A DNA stretch of 64,000 nucleotides from Halothiobacillus neapolitanus c2 (GTDB taxonomy: Bacteria; Pseudomonadota; Gammaproteobacteria; Halothiobacillales; Halothiobacillaceae): assembly GCF_000024765.1 (NCBI RefSeq), contig NC_013422.1, forward strand, positions 2,189,501 through 2,253,500. The letters are read 5' to 3'. The translations under genes were made by a program, and so were the position numbers. The stretch's first letter is position 1; every line of letters begins with the position of its first letter. The notes beneath the pieces were generated by a model, which was not told the DNA's origin, did no database searches, and saw nothing but the letters and a program-made list of their open reading frames with translations. This document shows, one piece after another, positions 45,905-55,851 of the stretch.

Positions 45905-47059
45905 TTGCTGACCTCTGAGCACCAAACAACGCCCGACGCCGATGCGCGCCGGGCGTTGCTGTTTCTGATCACCATCAATGGGATGGGGCCGAAACGTCTG
46001 CGCTGCCTTCTGGATGCATTCGACACACCGCAGGCAGCCCTAGCGGCACCGGCATCGGAATGGATTCGCTTGGGCCTTCCGGCCTCTCTGGCAAATCAAC
46101 ACCCGCGCGGCATGGCTGATCGTGTCGAAACGATGCTGTCCTGGCTCGATGAATCGGAACAACACCATTTGGTCCTTGCTGGAGAAAAATCTTACCCACC
46201 GCAACTTGCCGACCTTCCTGACGCACCCGCTGCACTCTTCGGCAAAGGCGATATCCGACTACTGGGCGAGCCACAACTGGCTATCGTCGGTGCCCGCACG
46301 CCGACGAGCGGCGGGATTAACAATGCACGCGCCTTTGCCCGATATCTCTCCGCGCAGGGCCTCGTCATCACGAGCGGACTGGCGCTGGGAATCGATGCTG
46401 CAGCTCATCGCGGGGCGCTGGCCGCTCACGGCGCCAGCGTTGCCGTCATGGGAACCGGGCCGGATATCATCTACCCGCGCGAGCACCAGGCACTCGCCGC
46501 CGAGATCGTAGCGCAAGGCGGTTTGCTCATCAGCGAATGGCCTCCCGGCACCACGGCAAGGAAGGAACATTTTCCGCGCCGGAACCGATTGATCAGCGGC
46601 CTGTCGGAAGGCGTACTGATTGTGGAAGCCAGCCTAAAGAGCGGTTCACTCATTACCGCCCGCCTTGCCGCCGAACAGGGGCGGGAGGTCTTTGCCATTC
46701 CCGGATCAATTCACAACCCCTTGAGTCGCGGCCCGCACCGACTCATTCGGGAAGGCGCCAAGCTGGTCGAAACCGCTCAAGACATTTTCGAAGAACTCAT
46801 CGACAACCTCGGTGCACGCCTGCGTCAAACCGACGACACCTCCCTGTTCGAACCGGAGTCTTCACCCGCTCTTGCGGCTCACCTCGACCCGGAACAACAG
46901 AAAATTCTGGACTGTCTCGGCTTCGATCCTCAGTCTGCTGATACGCTTATTGCATCCAGCGGATTGACCCCTGCCGAAGTTTCCTCCATCCTCCTCATGC
47001 TTGAACTTGCTGGACACGTCACCACCTTACCCGGAGGATTGTATGTGAGAACGGCCTGA
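45905..47059 (+). CDS. dprA: DNA-processing protein DprA
   Basis: 384 aa, starting at TTG 45905 with no clear ribosome-binding site; the start is tentative. DprA protects incoming single-stranded DNA and loads RecA during transformation. Rossmann-type motifs: AIVGARTPTSGG near residue 127, ITSGLALGIDAAAHRGAL near 157, VMGTGPDIIYPREH near 182, FPRRNRLISGLSEGVLIVEA near 223 and GREVFAIPGSIHNPLSRG near 260. A C-terminal winged-helix-like segment (about 325-384) completes it. With comF it hints at competence capacity. Confidence 0.95.
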   Translation: MLTSEHQTTPDADARRALLFLITINGMGPKRLRCLLDAFDTPQAALAAPASEWIRLGLPASLANQHPRGMADRVETMLSWLDESEQHHLVLAGEKSYPPQLADLPDAPAALFGKGDIRLLGEPQLAIVGARTPTSGGINNARAFARYLSAQGLVITSGLALGIDAAAHRGALAAHGASVAVMGTGPDIIYPREHQALAAEIVAQGGLLISEWPPGTTARKEHFPRRNRLISGLSEGVLIVEASLKSGSLITARLAAEQGREVFAIPGSIHNPLSRGPHRLIREGAKLVETAQDIFEELIDNLGARLRQTDDTSLFEPESSPALAAHLDPEQQKILDCLGFDPQSADTLIASSGLTPAEVSSILLMLELAGHVTTLPGGLYVRTA

Positions 47060-47106
47060 CGAACGGGTAACCGAACGTCGTTCAACTTCGCCCCTTGAGA
47101 GATTCC

Positions 47107-47607
47107 ATGAAAGAAACCGTGCTTGATTTGTTGATGTATCTGTTTGAAAACCACATGGAAGAAGAACCCCACTTGCCTCCAGCGCCGCTGCGCACGGATC
47201 TCCAGCAAAAACTGCTTCACGCCGGTTTTGATGCCGATGAGATCGGGCGTGCTTTTTCCTGGTTGGACGCGGCAGCGAATGAGCCGACAGAACGAGCTGC
47301 TGTGCATGGGGCAGAGGTCAGCGCACCCAAACCTACGTCGTTCCGTGTATTCACGGCCGAAGAACAAATGGCCTTGGATATCGAATCACGCGGACTGCTG
47401 ATCCAACTCGAAGCCATTGGCGTGTTGAGCGCCCAGACACGGGAAACCGTCATTGAGCGCGCACTGGCACTGGATAACGACGAGTTAGATATCGAAGACA
47501 TCAAATGGGTCGTCATGCTCGTGCTGTTCGCCCGACCCGGCGAGGAAGCCGCTTTTGCCTGGATGGAAGACCTCGTCTTCGCCGAAACAGCCGAATTATT
47601 GCACTGA
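47107..47607 (+). CDS. smg: Smg family protein (DUF494)
   Basis: 166 aa from ATG 47107 (MKETVLDLLMYLFENH), the family's standard start; a TTG twelve bases upstream is less likely. The protein is acidic and helical, with FDADEIGRAFSWLD, FTAEEQMALDIESRGLL and IKWVVMLVLFARPGEE typical of Smg. Function unknown, but the gene is conserved between dprA and topA. Confidence 0.93.
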   Translation: MKETVLDLLMYLFENHMEEEPHLPPAPLRTDLQQKLLHAGFDADEIGRAFSWLDAAANEPTERAAVHGAEVSAPKPTSFRVFTAEEQMALDIESRGLLIQLEAIGVLSAQTRETVIERALALDNDELDIEDIKWVVMLVLFARPGEEAAFAWMEDLVFAETAELLH

Positions 47608-47650
47608 TTTTTTTAGACCCTGACCAGCACCCCGAGATCGCCGAGTTCCT

Positions 47651-50155
47651 ATGAGCCAAACGCTTGTTATCGTTGAGTCGCCCGCCAAAGCGAAAACCAT
47701 TAAGAAATACCTCGGCCCCGGCTACGAGGTGCTCGCCTCCTACGGCCATGTGCGCGACCTGATCCCCAAAGATGGCGCCGTGGATACCGCGCACGACTTT
47801 GCGATGAACTACACCCTGATCGACAAGAACGTGCGCCACGTCGATGCCATTAAAAAAGCGCTTAAATCATCCGACATTCTCCTGCTCGCAACCGACCCCG
47901 ATCGCGAAGGCGAAGCCATTTCCTGGCATTTGCGCGAACTCTTGGCGGAAGCAGGCTTGCTGAAGAACAAGACGGCGCAACGGGTGGTGTTCTACGAAAT
48001 CACCAAAAAAGCAGTACAGGAAGCGGTCGCGCATCCACGCGATCTTTCCATCGATCTGATCAATGCCCAGCAGGCACGCCGCGCACTCGATTACCTCGTG
48101 GGCTTCAACTTGTCGCCGCTCTTGTGGAAAAAGATCAATCCGGGGCTGTCCGCCGGACGGGTGCAAAGCCCCGCCCTGCGCCTGATCGTGGAGCGCGAGG
48201 CCGAGATCGAAGCGTTCAATCCGCAGGAATACTGGACCATACTCGCCGACTGCCAGGCCGATCGGGCTGCCGAAAAGAGCCGATTCAATGCACGCCTGCT
48301 GACACTGGACGGGCAAAAGGCCGAACAATTCACGCTGACCAATGAAACGGATGCGCAATCTGCGCGCAGCCGTATCCTCGAAGCCGCCGCCGGCACACTC
48401 ACCGTCCGTTCGGTGGAAAAGCGCGAACGCAAGCGCAATCCGGCCCCTCCGTTTACCACCTCGACGCTCCAGCAGGAAGGGGTTCGTAAACTCGGGCTCT
48501 CCGCCTCGCGCGTCATGCGCCTGGCGCAGGAGTTGTACGAAGGCGTCGACATCGGCGCGGGCACCGTGGGTTTGATTACCTACATGCGAACCGATGCCGT
48601 GACCCTCTCCGAGGACGCGCTCACGCAGATTCGGGCACATATCGGCGATAAGTACGGTGCGGCCTACCTTCCCGCCAGCCCGAACCGCTACAAGACCAAA
48701 TCCAAAAACGCACAAGAAGCGCACGAGGCCATCCGTCCGACATCAGCGGCACATACCCCGGATTCGGTACGCGCTTTCCTGAACAAGGATCAGTTCCGCC
48801 TGTATGAGATGATTTTCAAGCGCGCGGTCGCTTCGCAAATGACACCGGCAGTCTACGATCAAGTTTCCGTTGATCTCGCCGTCAATGATCAGCATAGCTT
48901 TCGCGCCAATGGCTCTACCCTCAAATTCCCGGGCTTCATCGCGCTTTATCGCGAGGATGAAGACGATGCCTCAGGGGACAATGACGAAGATCGCCGCCTG
49001 CCGCCGCTGACCGTAGGCGACAAGATTGCCCTAAACGACATCGCTGCCGACCAGCATTTTACCGAGCCACCGCCGCGCTTTACCGAGGCGAGTCTGGTCA
49101 AGACGCTGGAAGAGTATGGTATCGGTCGCCCTTCGACCTATGCCAGCATCATCTCCACCCTCCAGGCGCGTGAGTACGTTCTGCTCGACCAACGGCGCTT
49201 CAAACCCACCGATATGGGCCGGGTCGTTAATGGCTTTCTGACCGACTACTTCCGCGATATTGTCGATTACGAATTCACCGCCAAACTGGAAGATGATCTG
49301 GATGCCGTGTCCCGCGGCGAACGCGACTGGGTGCCATTGATGCGCGAGTTCTGGACGCCATTCCATGACCGTGTCGAGCACACCAATGAGAATGTCACCC
49401 GGCAGGAGGCCGCCCAGGGGCGTGAACTGGGGATCGATCCCAAATCGGGCAAGCCCGTCTCCGTCCGACTCGGGCGGTTCGGTCCCTTCGCCCAGATCGG
49501 CACCAAGGACGACGAGGAAAAACCAAAGTTCGCCTCGCTCAAGCGCAGCCAGAGCATTGCCACCATCACGCTGGATGAAGCCCTGGACCTGTTTCAGTTG
49601 CCGAGAAAACTGGGCGAAACCCCGGAAGGCGAACCTGTCGAGGTCGCCATTGGTCGGTTCGGCCCCTTTGTAAAGTTCGGCAAAATGTACGCTTCGCTTG
49701 GCAAGGATGACGATCCGTACACCATCGAACTGCCGCGCGCGCTCGAAATCATCGAGATCAAAAAGCTCGCTGAGAAGAATCGCTACATCACCCAGTTCGA
49801 TAATGGGGTGTCGGTACAAAACGGTCGCTATGGCCCCTACATCACCGATGGCAAAAAGAACGCCAAAATCCCCAAGGACAAAGATCCAAAATCCCTGACA
49901 CTGGAAGAGTGCGTCGCCTTGCTTGCAGCTGCCCCTGAGAAGAAATCGGCGCGCGGCAAAACCGCTGCGAAAGCGACGGCCAAGAAGACGGCAGCCCCAA
50001 AAGCGACGGCTCCGAAAACAACAGCCAAAAAGTCAACGACGCCGCGCGCCAAAAAGGCCAGCGCGACCGATGCACAAGCGCCTGCAAAGAAGACGCCGGT
50101 AAAAAAGCCCGCCACCGCTCGCAGCAAGAAACCCGCCGCGACGATACCGGAATAA
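47651..50155 (+). CDS. topA: DNA topoisomerase I without Cys zinc fingers
   Basis: 834 aa. Relaxes negative supercoils. TOPRIM domain at about 1-130 (VIVESPAKAKTIKKYLG, ATDPDREGEAISWHL), RALDYLVGFNLSPLLW near 138, and the active-site Tyr in GLITYMRTDA near 310. The C-terminal third lacks the CxxC zinc fingers of E. coli TopA. It has repeated modules with GRFGPF (near 613 and 655) and GRYGPYI near 724, then a Lys/Ala/Thr/Pro-rich tail (about 755-834) likely to bind DNA non-specifically. Such Zn-free forms occur in other bacteria. Confidence 0.96.
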   Translation: MSQTLVIVESPAKAKTIKKYLGPGYEVLASYGHVRDLIPKDGAVDTAHDFAMNYTLIDKNVRHVDAIKKALKSSDILLLATDPDREGEAISWHLRELLAEAGLLKNKTAQRVVFYEITKKAVQEAVAHPRDLSIDLINAQQARRALDYLVGFNLSPLLWKKINPGLSAGRVQSPALRLIVEREAEIEAFNPQEYWTILADCQADRAAEKSRFNARLLTLDGQKAEQFTLTNETDAQSARSRILEAAAGTLTVRSVEKRERKRNPAPPFTTSTLQQEGVRKLGLSASRVMRLAQELYEGVDIGAGTVGLITYMRTDAVTLSEDALTQIRAHIGDKYGAAYLPASPNRYKTKSKNAQEAHEAIRPTSAAHTPDSVRAFLNKDQFRLYEMIFKRAVASQMTPAVYDQVSVDLAVNDQHSFRANGSTLKFPGFIALYREDEDDASGDNDEDRRLPPLTVGDKIALNDIAADQHFTEPPPRFTEASLVKTLEEYGIGRPSTYASIISTLQAREYVLLDQRRFKPTDMGRVVNGFLTDYFRDIVDYEFTAKLEDDLDAVSRGERDWVPLMREFWTPFHDRVEHTNENVTRQEAAQGRELGIDPKSGKPVSVRLGRFGPFAQIGTKDDEEKPKFASLKRSQSIATITLDEALDLFQLPRKLGETPEGEPVEVAIGRFGPFVKFGKMYASLGKDDDPYTIELPRALEIIEIKKLAEKNRYITQFDNGVSVQNGRYGPYITDGKKNAKIPKDKDPKSLTLEECVALLAAAPEKKSARGKTAAKATAKKTAAPKATAPKTTAKKSTTPRAKKASATDAQAPAKKTPVKKPATARSKKPAATIPE

Positions 50156-50224
50156 GGGGCGCAAGCACCAAAAACCGAACGTATTAGATGATTTGACCCA
50201 GCCAGCCCAATCACCGAATCCATC

Positions 50225-50782
50225 ATGCACAATACCCCCTTTCGCCTTCGGCAAACCGGTCAGATCCTTTCGCAAGGCGGCGTCATCGCCTATCCCACCG
50301 AAGCGGTGTTTGGTCTTGGTTGCGACCCGCTGGATGCGATCGCCGTCGAGCGGATACTGACGCTCAAACAGAGGGACTGGCGCAAGGGCCTGATTCTACT
50401 CGCCGCCAACCTTGAACAGCTCCATCCGTGGATTTCGCTATCCCCGGAAGAACTTGCCAAGATCAGTGCCCACTGGCCGGGGCCGGCCACCTGGGTCGTT
50501 CCGGCCAGTCAGAACACCCCGGACTGGATTACCGGCGGGCGGGATGAAGTGGCCGTCCGCGTCACCGCGCACCCCGTCGCGGCGGCCATCGCCCAAGCAG
50601 CCCATACCGCCATCGTGTCCACCAGCGCCAACCCAGCGCAGCGCCCACCCGCGCGGAGTGTTCTGGCCGTTCGAAGGTATTTTGATGACCAACTCGATGG
50701 GATCTTGACCGGCCCGGTAGATACACAAGCCCAGCCCACCCCCATCCGTCACTGGCGCACCGGAGACTGGTTAAGACGTTAA
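50225..50782 (+). CDS. tsaC: Threonylcarbamoyl-AMP synthase TsaC
   Basis: Sua5/YciO/YrdC domain protein for t6A37 tRNA modification. 185 aa, the size of the short TsaC form. IAYPTEAVFGLGCDPLDA near residue 22, ILTLKQRDWRKGLILLA near 41, WPGPATWVVPAS near 80, VAVRVTAHPVA and IVSTSANPAQRP near 126. Follows topA by 69 bp and precedes hemF. Confidence 0.94.
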   Translation: MHNTPFRLRQTGQILSQGGVIAYPTEAVFGLGCDPLDAIAVERILTLKQRDWRKGLILLAANLEQLHPWISLSPEELAKISAHWPGPATWVVPASQNTPDWITGGRDEVAVRVTAHPVAAAIAQAAHTAIVSTSANPAQRPPARSVLAVRRYFDDQLDGILTGPVDTQAQPTPIRHWRTGDWLRR

Positions 50783-50833
50783 CCGGTGGCACGCAAACAT
50801 GCTGCAAGTCATCAATCTACGGATTGCAGCCAC

Positions 50834-50862
50834 GTCAATGCGGCTGCCCGACCTGATATAAT
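50834..50862 (+). promoter_or_regulatory. Extended -10 promoter candidate for hemF
   Basis: TGATATAAT at 50854-50862 is a perfect extended -10 (TGN-TATAAT); the upstream -35 region (around 50834) is weak, as is usual for extended -10 promoters. It is about 100 bp before the hemF ATG. Confidence 0.5.
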
Positions 50863-50962
50863 TTCCGGCTCTACTCGACCCATAATGTTGGTCCAGGATA
50901 TCGGCCCACGATATCGGCCCATGTCACGCGCAGCGCGCGTACACATCACGAGACAAATCACC

Positions 50963-51904
50963 ATGCCCGACATTCAACGCGTTCGCGACTATCTCATCGA
51001 CCTGCAGGACCGAATCGTATCCGGGCTTGAAGCCTTTGAATCCACCGCCCGCTTTTTGCAGGACGACTGGCAACGCCCAGAAACAGAAGCGCTCAACGGG
51101 ATGGGGCGTGGTCGCGTGCTGGAAGGTGGCGAGGTATTCGAACGCGCAGGCATCAATTTTTCGCATGTGACCGGCCAGAAGCTACCGCCTTCGGCTACAG
51201 CGCATCGCCCCGACCTCGCGGGTGGCAGCTTCGAAGCCTTGGGCGTTTCTCTGGTCATTCACCCGCGCAATCCGTACGCACCCACCTCACACGCCAATGT
51301 ACGCTTTTTCCAGGCGCAGAAGCCGGGTGTTGAACCCGTCTGGTGGTTCGGCGGCGGTTTTGATCTCACGCCTTATTATGGTTTTACCGAAGATGCCGTG
51401 CATTGGCATGAGCAATCCCGCGCAGCGTGCACGCCATTCGGCGATGAGTTATACCCGCGCTTCAAGCAATGGTGCGATGAGTATTTCTGGCTCAAACATC
51501 GCAATGAGCCACGCGGCGTCGGCGGCTTATTCTTCGATGATTACGGTGCCGATGGACAGATTGATTTCGAGCAGGCCTTTGGCCTGATGCGCTCGGTGGG
51601 CGACCATTACCTGCCCGCCTACACGCCGATTGTGGCAAAGCGCAAGGATACGCCCTACGGCGAACGCGAACGCGACTTTCAGCTCTATCGGCGCGGCCGG
51701 TATGTGGAGTTCAATCTCGTCTACGACCGGGGCACCCTGTTTGGCCTGCAATCGGGCGGCCGCACCGAATCGATTCTGATGTCCATGCCGCCGGAAGTAC
51801 GCTGGCGTTACGATTGGACACCCGCGCCAGACAGCCTGGAAGCCGAACTGTATCGTGAGTTTCTTCGCCCGCGGGACTGGCTGGCCGAACACGGTCAAAG
51901 CTGA
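50963..51904 (+). CDS. hemF: Oxygen-dependent coproporphyrinogen III oxidase
   Basis: Aerobic haem synthesis, coproporphyrinogen III to protoporphyrinogen IX. 313 aa from ATG 50963 ([13 protein letters not shown]), as in the family; the upstream open frame is not conserved. Signatures: [16 protein letters not shown]-like [15 protein letters not shown] near 52, [20 protein letters not shown] near 95, [13 protein letters not shown] near 129, [22 protein letters not shown] near 175, and [25 protein letters not shown] near 253. Presence of an O2-dependent enzyme fits an aerobic lifestyle. Confidence 0.97.
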   Translation: MPDIQRVRDYLIDLQDRIVSGLEAFESTARFLQDDWQRPETEALNGMGRGRVLEGGEVFERAGINFSHVTGQKLPPSATAHRPDLAGGSFEALGVSLVIHPRNPYAPTSHANVRFFQAQKPGVEPVWWFGGGFDLTPYYGFTEDAVHWHEQSRAACTPFGDELYPRFKQWCDEYFWLKHRNEPRGVGGLFFDDYGADGQIDFEQAFGLMRSVGDHYLPAYTPIVAKRKDTPYGERERDFQLYRRGRYVEFNLVYDRGTLFGLQSGGRTESILMSMPPEVRWRYDWTPAPDSLEAELYREFLRPRDWLAEHGQS

Positions 51905-51927
51905 CTTTCAAAAGAGTACGCGCCGAC

Positions 51928-52764
51928 CTATCGCCCCAACAGATTTATGGAGCGGGGTGATTCAATCGGCATACGCCAATCTTCATAGCGACTTTTGGTG
52001 TGCACCAGCCAGCCACGCGCGCGCAGTTCGCGCCCTTTCCAATGATCAAAATCAATGCCTCGGAACTGATCCCAGGCACGGCTTGAAATCTGCAATGCCA
52101 CCCGGCCTTCCAGATTGATCCATACGTTTTTGCGGCTTCGGTGCACCGAAAGCACCTTGCCCCGCACAATGGCCGCACCTTGCACGTCATCCGGTATGCC
52201 GCTAGCCGTTGCTATACCCGGATCATATTCGCTATTCGACCAGATGCCGACATGATGGTCACGGGCCGTTTTCTCGATTGCAGTCAGGCAATCGGCCAGT
52301 GCAAGATTTGGCGGCATGTACACCGCCATCGCCAAGCCCCGCGCGACCAGACCCGCCTGAATGGATTTACCATCAGGGAGATAAAGATAGGCCAGTTTGC
52401 GGCCGTAACGATCCTCGGGCTCAAGCCCATACTGCACACGCAAGCGGTTGTGCGATGTGGCCAACAGCGCCATCAATGCCTGACGGCTGGCATCACCGAA
52501 GGGTTCGGCCGGTTTGGCCGCACGATTACCATAGGCAGGATGCGCCACTTCGGGGGCATCTATACCCGCCAGACGCACCCGATCGCCATTGGTCAGTCGA
52601 ACAGTGTCGCCGTCATCGACATAAGCCACCGTGGCGGAAATCGCGTTTCTTGGCGGTGGGCATTGCTCGTCCGCCGACACGAATGGAGAAAATATGCCGG
52701 CAAGACAAAGAAAAAAGGCACCCAACCAAATCAAGCGGGGTGCCTTTTTACGCGCGATGAACAT
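51928..52764 (-). CDS. Secreted thermonuclease-like (SNase) protein
   Basis: 278 aa from ATG 52764 (MFIARKKAPR), which gives a signal peptide (hydrophobic LIWLGAFFLCLAGIF, cleavage about residue 31). The staphylococcal-nuclease fold spans about 42-165: VDDGDTVRLTNGDRVRLAGIDAPE, with the Asp pair and Arg for Ca and phosphate, and EPEDRYGRKLAYLYL. The C-terminal 110 residues (VLSVHRSRKNVWINLEGR) are an added OB-like domain. The gene begins 19 bp after rpmE; a terminator hairpin for rpmE falls inside its first codons. Confidence 0.87.
   Translation of the reverse strand: MFIARKKAPRLIWLGAFFLCLAGIFSPFVSADEQCPPPRNAISATVAYVDDGDTVRLTNGDRVRLAGIDAPEVAHPAYGNRAAKPAEPFGDASRQALMALLATSHNRLRVQYGLEPEDRYGRKLAYLYLPDGKSIQAGLVARGLAMAVYMPPNLALADCLTAIEKTARDHHVGIWSNSEYDPGIATASGIPDDVQGAAIVRGKVLSVHRSRKNVWINLEGRVALQISSRAWDQFRGIDFDHWKGRELRARGWLVHTKSRYEDWRMPIESPRSINLLGR
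52712..52748 (-). terminator. Intrinsic terminator inside the 5' end of the nuclease gene
   Basis: On the minus strand GGCACCC and GGGTGCC form a 7-bp GC stem flanked by A- and T-runs, with a 14-base loop and six T after it. It lies 16-52 bases into the nuclease coding sequence and about 36 bp past the rpmE stop, so it probably ends most rpmE transcripts. The flanking A-run would let it work in both directions. Confidence 0.7.
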
Positions 52765-52783
52765 GGCGTCGAGACGCGCGGAA

Positions 52784-53029
52784 TTACTTCTTGCCGTAAC
52801 GATTACGGAATTTATCCACTTGCTTGGCGGTGCTGGAATCCATGCGCTTACCGGTGTAGAACGGGTGGCTGGCAGAGGAGACTTCAACCTTCACCAACGG
52901 GTATTCTTTGCCGTCGGTCCACTTGATGGTCTCTTTGGCGCGAATGGTAGAACGCGTCAGCATTGAAAAATCGGATGCCAAATCCTGAAACACAACAGGA
53001 CGATAGTTAGGATGAATGTCTGGTTTCAT
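52784..53029 (-). CDS. rpmE2: Ribosomal protein bL31, type B (zinc-free)
   Basis: 81 aa. [16 protein letters not shown] start, [28 protein letters not shown] and KFRNRYGKK tail are bL31 signatures. It has no cysteines, so it is the C-minus, zinc-independent form, which in many bacteria is used when zinc is scarce. No clear Zur box was seen upstream (53030-53110). A second, Cys-containing copy may exist outside the window. Confidence 0.95.
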   Translation of the reverse strand: MKPDIHPNYRPVVFQDLASDFSMLTRSTIRAKETIKWTDGKEYPLVKVEVSSASHPFYTGKRMDSSTAKQVDKFRNRYGKK

Positions 53030-53221
53030 GAGTGATACCTTGAGTTTTTACCCATAAAATTCGTGGGTTGTTCGATTCGATCGCTTTCGCCACAACGGCC
53101 CGTAATGATCATGGGCCAAGCAACATTCAAAGCGATACTAAATAAGGGCGGCGATGATACCCCAAAGGTGGACGACACTCAAGCAGCAAACCCGCTGAAA
53201 AACAACAGGAGCAGGCAAGTT

Positions 53222-53965
53222 TCAACGGGGAATATCACCGGGTGCGGGCGTTCGCGCCAACACCCATACGGTGACTCGCCCCACCCCTGCCCGTTTTAGG
53301 GCATAGGCCAGCGCATCGGCCGAGCTACCCGTCGTCATCACATCGTCAACAATCGCGACATGTTGAGGCAAATGCTCCCTTACCTCGAAGGCGTTTTTCA
53401 GGCTTTTTCGGCGATCAATGGCAGATAACCCACTTTGAGATTTACTCGACCCTGAACGCATCACCGCCTTTCCATGAACGGGCAAATCAAAACGATTTCC
53501 GACCCGGTCGGCAATCAAGCGTGCCTGATTGAATCCACGAACCCGCCGCCGATCGGGATGAATGGGCATTGGGATCAACACATCTGGCCAGTCTTTCGAG
53601 TCATCCTGTCGCTGGGGATAAGCTCGTTCAATAGAAGAAAAAAGTGCGCGCATCAACGCATCGAGCACGCCCGAATCCTTACGGTATTTGAACTGATGAA
53701 TCAGAAATCGGCTTGCGGTCTTAAAATCCTGCCCCGCGACCGAAAAATCGAAACTCGGCGGATGCCGCAAGCACGCAGCACACCGTTGCCCGGCTTCACT
53801 CACCTGAATCGCACATTGCGGACAACGGTGCGGCACCGCCCTGTTTTCTGTCGATAAATCGTCGGCACATCGGGCGCACAACCCATCGACCGCCACACTT
53901 GCCGTTCCGCACAGGTAGCAGGGCGCAGGCACCAGAAACCGCGTTAGTCCGGCCAGTCGATTCAT
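53222..53965 (-). CDS. comF: ComF-family phosphoribosyltransferase
   Basis: 247 aa from ATG 53965. The N-terminal double zinc finger has CYLCG near residue 16, CARC near 32, CPQC near 49 and CAAC near 64. The PRTase domain (about 90-235) has VLIPMPIHPDRRRVRGFNQARLIA near 130 and the PRPP motif HVAIVDDVMTTGSSADAL near 205. ComF is needed for DNA uptake in competent bacteria. It is divergent from the small membrane-protein gene next to it, and bioB follows beyond; comF next to bio genes is common in gammaproteobacteria. Confidence 0.93.
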   Translation of the reverse strand: MNRLAGLTRFLVPAPCYLCGTASVAVDGLCARCADDLSTENRAVPHRCPQCAIQVSEAGQRCAACLRHPPSFDFSVAGQDFKTASRFLIHQFKYRKDSGVLDALMRALFSSIERAYPQRQDDSKDWPDVLIPMPIHPDRRRVRGFNQARLIADRVGNRFDLPVHGKAVMRSGSSKSQSGLSAIDRRKSLKNAFEVREHLPQHVAIVDDVMTTGSSADALAYALKRAGVGRVTVWVLARTPAPGDIPR

Positions 53966-54010
53966 GCTACATTTATACCCCATGCATTAATACTAAGGGA
54001 GCTTATTCCC

Positions 54011-54433
54011 ATGACCGAGTTCATTCACGCCATTGAAGACGAAGAAGAAGGGAAAATCGTTTCTGCCGCATCTTCTCGACGCGCAGCCAAATGGTTCAAT
54101 TACGGCACCTTGGTGGCCATTCTCGTCCCACTGCCACTCGCGATTTTCTGGACAGGAATGTCCATGCTGATTTACGCGCTGAACAAACACCATCCCAACC
54201 CAAAGGTAGGCCATTACACCCAGCGGGCTGCCTATCGATTTTACGGGGTTGCTGGTACTGCCCTTGCCGTTTCGGTGTTTTTTCCAGTTAACATCAAGTA
54301 CTACCTTGTCATCTGGGCCATAGCGGCCACGGTTTTGATTCCTTGGACCATTTACGATCTATACCGCATTAATCATGACACGTGGTTCGATTGCGTCATC
54401 GAACCACACCAACCCTTTGAAGATGATCAATAA
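54011..54433 (+). CDS. Hypothetical membrane protein
   Basis: 140 aa, acidic N-terminus (FIHAIEDEEEG) followed by three hydrophobic segments (about 33-58, 77-93, 97-117) and a short acidic tail. AAGGGAG precedes the ATG. Family not recognised. Position between comF and bioB is the only context; no motif suggests function. Confidence 0.65.
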   Translation: MTEFIHAIEDEEEGKIVSAASSRRAAKWFNYGTLVAILVPLPLAIFWTGMSMLIYALNKHHPNPKVGHYTQRAAYRFYGVAGTALAVSVFFPVNIKYYLVIWAIAATVLIPWTIYDLYRINHDTWFDCVIEPHQPFEDDQ

Positions 54434-54474
54434 ATCGTCCGCGTGAAAACTCAAGCGATGACGTCATTCAGTAA

Positions 54475-55530
54475 TTGAGGCCGCCCTTGTCAACATCCAC
54501 TACCCCATGGGAACTGACCCAAGTTCTCGCCCTGTTCGACCTGCCGTTCAACGATCTGATGTTTCGTGCGCATGAAACGCACCGCGCACATTTCGATGCC
54601 AACGCCGTTCAAATCAGCACCCTGCTTTCCATCAAGACCGGCGCCTGCCCTGAGGATTGCTCGTATTGTTCACAAAGCTCGAAATACGATACCGGGCTGG
54701 AGCGTGAACGGTTGTTGCCGTTATCGGAAGTGCGTGAATCTGCGCTGCGTGCCCGCGAAGCCGGAGCCACGCGATTTTGCATGGGTGCCGCCTGGCGCAA
54801 CCCGACCGACAAGCAACTGGAAAATGTGATTAACATGGTTGGCGTCGTCAAAGAACTGGGTATGGAAGCCTGCGTCACCCTCGGCATGCTCACCGCCCCA
54901 CAAGCAGGCCGCTTGAAGGAAGCCGGGCTCGATTACTACAACCACAACATCGATACCTCGCCTGAGTTTTACGGCGAAGTCATCACCACGCGCAATTTTC
55001 AGGATCGGCTCGACACCCTGGAACATGTGCGCGAGAGCGGCATCAACGTCTGCTCCGGCGGCATTCTGGGCATGGGCGAATCACGCGAGGACCGCGCCTC
55101 GTTTCTGGCCACGCTGGCCAACCTGCCCCGCGCGCCGGAATCGGTGCCGCTCAACATGCTGGTGCGCATCCCCGGCACGCCGATGGCGGACATCCCCACA
55201 CTCGATCCGATCGAGTTCATCCGCACCGTCGCCGTCGCCCGCATCCTCATGCCCACCTCGCACGTGCGTCTCTCCGCCGGACGCGAAGGCATGAGCGACG
55301 AAGCACAAGCCTGGTGCTTCTTCGCCGGTGCGAACAGCATCTTCTATGGCGACAAACTTCTGACCACCGACAACGCCGATCAGAACCGCGACCGTGACCT
55401 GTTCGACAAACTCGGCATTCACCCGCTCATCCCAGCCGGATTTACCGAACGGGACGACGATGACGAAGACCACACCAGCCCCATGGGTCATTGCGGCGGC
55501 GGCTGTACCCATAACCACGCCCATACCTAA
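54475..55530 (+). CDS. bioB: Biotin synthase BioB
   Basis: Radical-SAM enzyme inserting sulfur into dethiobiotin. About 351 aa; TTG 54475 is given, though TTG 54487 would also suit. The SAM-cluster motif [11 protein letters not shown] is near residue 57, then [24 protein letters not shown] near 160, [13 protein letters not shown] near 198 and [33 protein letters not shown] near 263. The C-terminus is His/Gly/Cys-rich ([14 protein letters not shown]), an unusual metal-binding-like tail. The 42-bp gap before it has no clear promoter. Confidence 0.96.
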   Translation: MRPPLSTSTTPWELTQVLALFDLPFNDLMFRAHETHRAHFDANAVQISTLLSIKTGACPEDCSYCSQSSKYDTGLERERLLPLSEVRESALRAREAGATRFCMGAAWRNPTDKQLENVINMVGVVKELGMEACVTLGMLTAPQAGRLKEAGLDYYNHNIDTSPEFYGEVITTRNFQDRLDTLEHVRESGINVCSGGILGMGESREDRASFLATLANLPRAPESVPLNMLVRIPGTPMADIPTLDPIEFIRTVAVARILMPTSHVRLSAGREGMSDEAQAWCFFAGANSIFYGDKLLTTDNADQNRDRDLFDKLGIHPLIPAGFTERDDDDEDHTSPMGHCGGGCTHNHAHT

Positions 55531-55721
55531 CCGCTCTCAACAACACGTCGTGGGCGAACCTATTCGGTCCGATACCCCTGACAAGAAAGACGTGCCATCG
55601 AACAGGTGTCATCAACTCCGATCCATTAACGATTATCCGAGCGTTTAATCGGTCGGACAGACCACTTCTTAGGAGTGGACCCATCTTGTCGTATCCTTTC
55701 AATTCAATTGGTGGCGTGACA

Positions 55722-55736
55722 GGCGGTTAAACCGCC
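55722..55736. promoter_or_regulatory. Short perfect dyad in the bioB-cytochrome gap
   Basis: GGCGGTT-A-AACCGCC, perfect 7-bp arms with one central base, about 115 bp upstream of the cytochrome gene. Operator-like. Nothing else is recognised in the 321-bp gap 55531-55851 apart from the AAGGAG ribosome-binding site at its end. Confidence 0.3.
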
Positions 55737-55851
55737 CTTTCCATGTCATAAAAATTTCACATGATTGCCCGCATCCGAATTGATGAGGAGCGCGTAAACA
55801 CCTTGGAGCCAGACGCTTCTTCAACCGCGTGTACCCAAGGAGCTTTCAATC

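Noticed and set aside
49950-50150. Lys/Ala/Thr-rich sequence at the end of topA as a DNA repeat
   Set aside because: It is low-complexity coding sequence for a basic protein tail, with no fixed repeat unit.
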